A DNA stretch of 64,000 bases from Flabesymbios commensalis (lineage: Eukaryota > Annelida > Polychaeta > Terebellida > Flabelligeridae), in the NCBI GenBank assembly GCA_964017125.1, contig OZ024902.1, positions 57,877,693 to 57,941,692 on the forward strand. Reading direction: 5' to 3'. The notes beneath the pieces were generated by a model. The model was not told the origin of the DNA and searched no databases. It worked only from the letters and a program-made list of their open reading frames with translations. The translations under genes and the position numbers were made by a program. Shown here piece by piece: positions 60,926 to 64,000 of the stretch; positions within the stretch are counted from its first letter, which is position 1, and each line of letters begins with the position of its first letter.

Positions 60926-63340
60926 TAATGAATTATTGAAAACTAACCTGCATGATGTGAAACAGTATTGGTAGTAGGGGGGTACATAACGTACGGAGAT
61001 ATGTTCATGATGTATTATACTAGACCATCAACACGCATAATTAGTTTGGATGTATGTATATCTATGTCACGTATACATACGTCCAAACAAGTGTTTTCCT
61101 TGCCACGTTTATAAATATTTTTTAGACCACGATCGGCCCGCTATATCACCATTAATTTGTATCTGAATCACTTATCAAATGTTCAAATAATGACCCTTTA
61201 GTAGTTATTGAGAATTGATGCTGCAACATTTCTAAGTGATCAGGGATTGTCAGGATTGTCATGGCAATTAAAAATTTTCATGGCGTTTTGATTATTTTAG
61301 TCCTTTTTCAATTGCTCATAATTATTCATAACTTTTTTTTATCATGATGACACTTACGGTGGCGTTATTGACACGTTGTTATATACCTATTTGTCTTTCA
61401 CATTCTCAGCACTACGCTGATTTCAAGGGATAGGGGGCTGCTATTTTAATGTGGTTGGAATGTTGTTTAAATGCAAAACATGTCGTAGGCCTGGGGCTGA
61501 TTTGCGAAAGCCTGCTAAAAACACGATTTCGCTGCACCCCCCCCCCCCCCCACGGCGACAGTGGCCTAAGTGTCTTCGTTTGTATTGTAGGTTAAATATA
61601 TCAACTTTAATATTCGAAACATTAACCAAACATTCCGGTGTCCAAAAAACATAAGTGAGACACTTTAATCACCATACCCTAAAAAAATTCATAATACGAA
61701 AAATAGTTATATTCAGTCAGCATTTTTTATCTGAATTATACAATTTCATTAAATACTCAGCTAAAATACGCTAAACAAATATATACATGCGCAACCATAA
61801 ATGAAAGAAAAATACATCATTCAAATCTACATACACCGATTGGAAATTTAAATAAAAGCTGTAAAAACTTTATTTTGATCGATATATTTTTTTTTTTTTT
61901 CGATTCTTATTTTATTTTTTTGTAAGTTTGATTCCGTTGAATTCCTGCTAATGGTACAGTTTTATACGAATATGTATTAAACATATATTATTACTTGGTG
62001 AAATTGATATCATTAACACAAAATAAAAAATCCGGAAATGTGTCATATTAAGTGTTTTGTGACCATACACGAATGGATATTTATTAGTAAGATTCCTTAG
62101 TGTCATTTTTAGCATTATATTTACCAGGCGGACAAAAGCATCAAATTTGGTATACAGTTTTTCTAGGAGCAAATGATTAATTTAGTCGTTGAGCCTTCTA
62201 ATTTTGGCTCTGCTTTTTCAGAAAATCCAAAATGGCCGCTAAAATAAAAATATTTTTTGTCGGTAAATTATTTTTTGCATATACCCTTAATATAAACCTA
62301 AGAAACCTTTCTAAGACATATAATTTACTGCTGTTAGTTATTTAAAATTATAAAATATAACATTAAACGTAAAAAACACTGTGTATTTAATTAATGTGAG
62401 CTCAAAATCAGCTGGCGTTCATTTCAGCATGTCCTATCACTTTCTGTGATAGGACATCTACTTTTTGTAAAAAAAAAAGGACATAATAATAATAAAAAAA
62501 TAAATAATAAAGTTATTACATTTAAGAAAATGAAACAAAATTTTATCAAAAACCCTGAAATACATTGAAGTATGATGATGCCTTCGGATTGGACTCTTAG
62601 CTATTACGCCATAAACATTGACATGAACATTTCTTTGAACACTGATACGAACTCCGAGCTCGTTCCTCCGAAGAGTGATGCCCTATATAAGTAATTTAAT
62701 TGAAAGGATGTTGAAATGAATTTGTACCGTTATGTGCAGTTGACATTACAGTTTTAAATATATTTTTTTTAATGTGTTATTATACAAACATAAAGTTATA
62801 ATTTAAAAAACGATTATTTATTTAAATTTGAAGCTGCTATCTTTATTACGAAGCCCGAAGGTGTAAATTATACATAGGAAAAAATAAACAGCAAAATGTA
62901 AAGTTAGCACATTTAGGCCTGGTATATGTCATCAAACCTGAAGATGCACTCCCTCCAGCAAAACCTAATTTGCAAAGATGTATTTTGTTGGTTTACTTCC
63001 TTAGGTGGTGTCTATCATAGCTTGTTTAAAATACATGATTTCAGTGATTTTGATTCTAAATATGTTCTGATATAACGCAACAAATTACCACCTGGCTTGC
63101 ACCACAGCAGGAATGTTAATTATTATGTTTGAAACAATGAAGAGAGCTGTATTTACTCTTTTGAGGAAAGGCATCAACTCAAACATCATGAGCTTCATCA
63201 ACTCTGACTCATGAACGATTGATTGTTGAAAAAACTTATTCAATTTAGGCATTGTCGTAGCTTTATTAATATACTTTAAAAAGTCCCCCAAATTGGCTAA
63301 AAAATACAAAAAAATCTTGAGGACAAGCCCCAAAACCCGG
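60926..63340. other. Intergenic, no gene recognised
   Basis: Very AT-rich. Noted: a C17 run at about 61535; a 34-bp stretch at 61822-61856 (CAAATCTACATACACCGATT then GGAAATTTAAA) that repeats part of the LINE remnant at about 60590; AAAATCCAAAATGGCCGC near 62221, like the ends of the long-TIR elements; and a small hairpin ATGTCCTATCAC/GTGATAGGACAT at 62429-62457. Confidence 0.5.
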
Positions 63341-63489
63341 GGCGCCCCCCTTTTTTCCGATCCTGGATCCGCCACTGCTCTGGCTAATGACAAAAAATGA
63401 CAAGCAATTTTTACAAGCATTTTGGATATTCTCCAAATACAGTCTTGCATCAGTGATGGTAGTACCATTTTTTCTTCACCTTGGATCAT
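63085..63489 (-). pseudogene. Open frame spanning a transposon end, probable mobile-element debris
   Basis: A 134-codon minus-strand frame. The middle, near 63377-63341, reads AGTGGCGGATCCAGGATCGG followed by GGGGGGCGCCCCGGG, the typical terminus of a hAT-like element (translated as AVADPGSEKRGAPRV). The part after it, MPKLNKFFQQSIVHESELMK, is faintly like the C-terminal region of transposon-derived proteins, but I cannot name it. I would not annotate it as a host gene. Confidence 0.35.
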
Positions 63490-64000
63490 ATGAATTATTC
63501 ACATAAATTATGAGGCATGAAATTCCGTCCCAGCTTCTAGCAATATTATGTATAGATGAGAATAACTACAACACACCCTCAGTAATTTTATTTTAAACAT
63601 AAGTACTTGAAGAGCAGTCATAGTTCTGTATCCTTTTTTTATTCAAGGTAACCATATTATCAAGTTGGATGAAAGCTTCCGGGGTTGTATTAAATCCTAA
63701 CGAAAAATAAACAATGCGGTTATATACGGGATTTTCCACAAATATAGGCCTACTGGTTGGGAGAATTTATAATATTCGCAAGTCAATCAAAACCTATTTC
63801 TTAAATATACAACAGGTTTTAAAAAACAAAGTCTCCGTAAAAAATCAGTAAATTTTTAAATTTCACTTTGATCGGCAGCTTGATGATATTACTAGAATAA
63901 ACATCAGGTGGGATATCTACATAACATTGCACAGCCTTCAAGATACGGGCCAGGAAACTAGGAATCAGGGTTCAAGATCTGCTAAATAATTGATCAACAA
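63490..64000. other. Intergenic, no gene recognised
   Basis: AT-rich sequence to the edge of the window with no coding signal or recognised repeat. Confidence 0.4.

Overview
The window reads as nuclear DNA of an animal, most likely a marine invertebrate. The host genes are split by GT-AG introns of about 0.4-1.8 kb, the DNA is AT-rich, and the gaps are packed with MITEs, tRNA-derived SINEs, a LINE remnant and tetranucleotide microsatellites. I lean towards a lophotrochozoan such as a mollusc, but the sequence alone does not settle this and a hemichordate or similar deuterostome is possible.

Three host genes can be supported. A TMEM268-like two-pass membrane protein gene lies on the + strand, with exons from 11971 to 19151 and a doubtful first exon near 10573. 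Two EXD1-like (piRNA-pathway, DEDDy 3'-5' exonuclease family) genes stand head to head: one on the - strand (44637 down to 41174, 378 aa) and one on the + strand (54589 to 59297, 375 aa). Both have five exons with identical phases. Their TATA box, 5'UTR and exon 1 are nearly identical, whereas exons 2-5 have diverged, which points to gene conversion or a local re-duplication at the 5' ends.

The most unusual content is a set of long-TIR DNA elements. One at 35872-39301 has TIRs of about 210 bp, and one at about 28397-31216 has imperfect TIRs. Both carry decayed copies of the same protein family. I read this family as a FEN1/XPG-like (PIN-like) nuclease, from an EEAD ... VDTD ... TGCD ... GxGKxxA motif series, followed by a cysteine-rich tail. 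A third element at 49055-51927 has TIRs but no recognisable gene and contains a minisatellite. All three, and several smaller repeats, share a terminal or subterminal AAAATGGCCGCC-like word.

The rest of the window is made of several MITE families: about 17 palindromic copies with an ACGTCG-GACGT core; three families bounded by TTAA with CCCTT-type ends (piggyBac-like); a 1.34-kb hAT-type element with a perfect 8-bp duplication; and many single hairpins, including a 124-bp perfect palindrome. A composite SINE with two tRNA-like modules is present in about seven copies, two of them with clear target-site duplications. Large simple repeats lie at 2.16-2.45, 9.56-10.40 and 13.45-13.80 kb, and minisatellites at 18.2-18.9, 45.2-45.5, 49.8-50.5, 52.5-53.8 and 55.05-55.77 kb. 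No rRNA gene, bona fide tRNA gene, CRISPR array or retrovirus-like element was recognised. All exon limits are read by eye from splice consensus, reading frame and family resemblance; no alignment was run.
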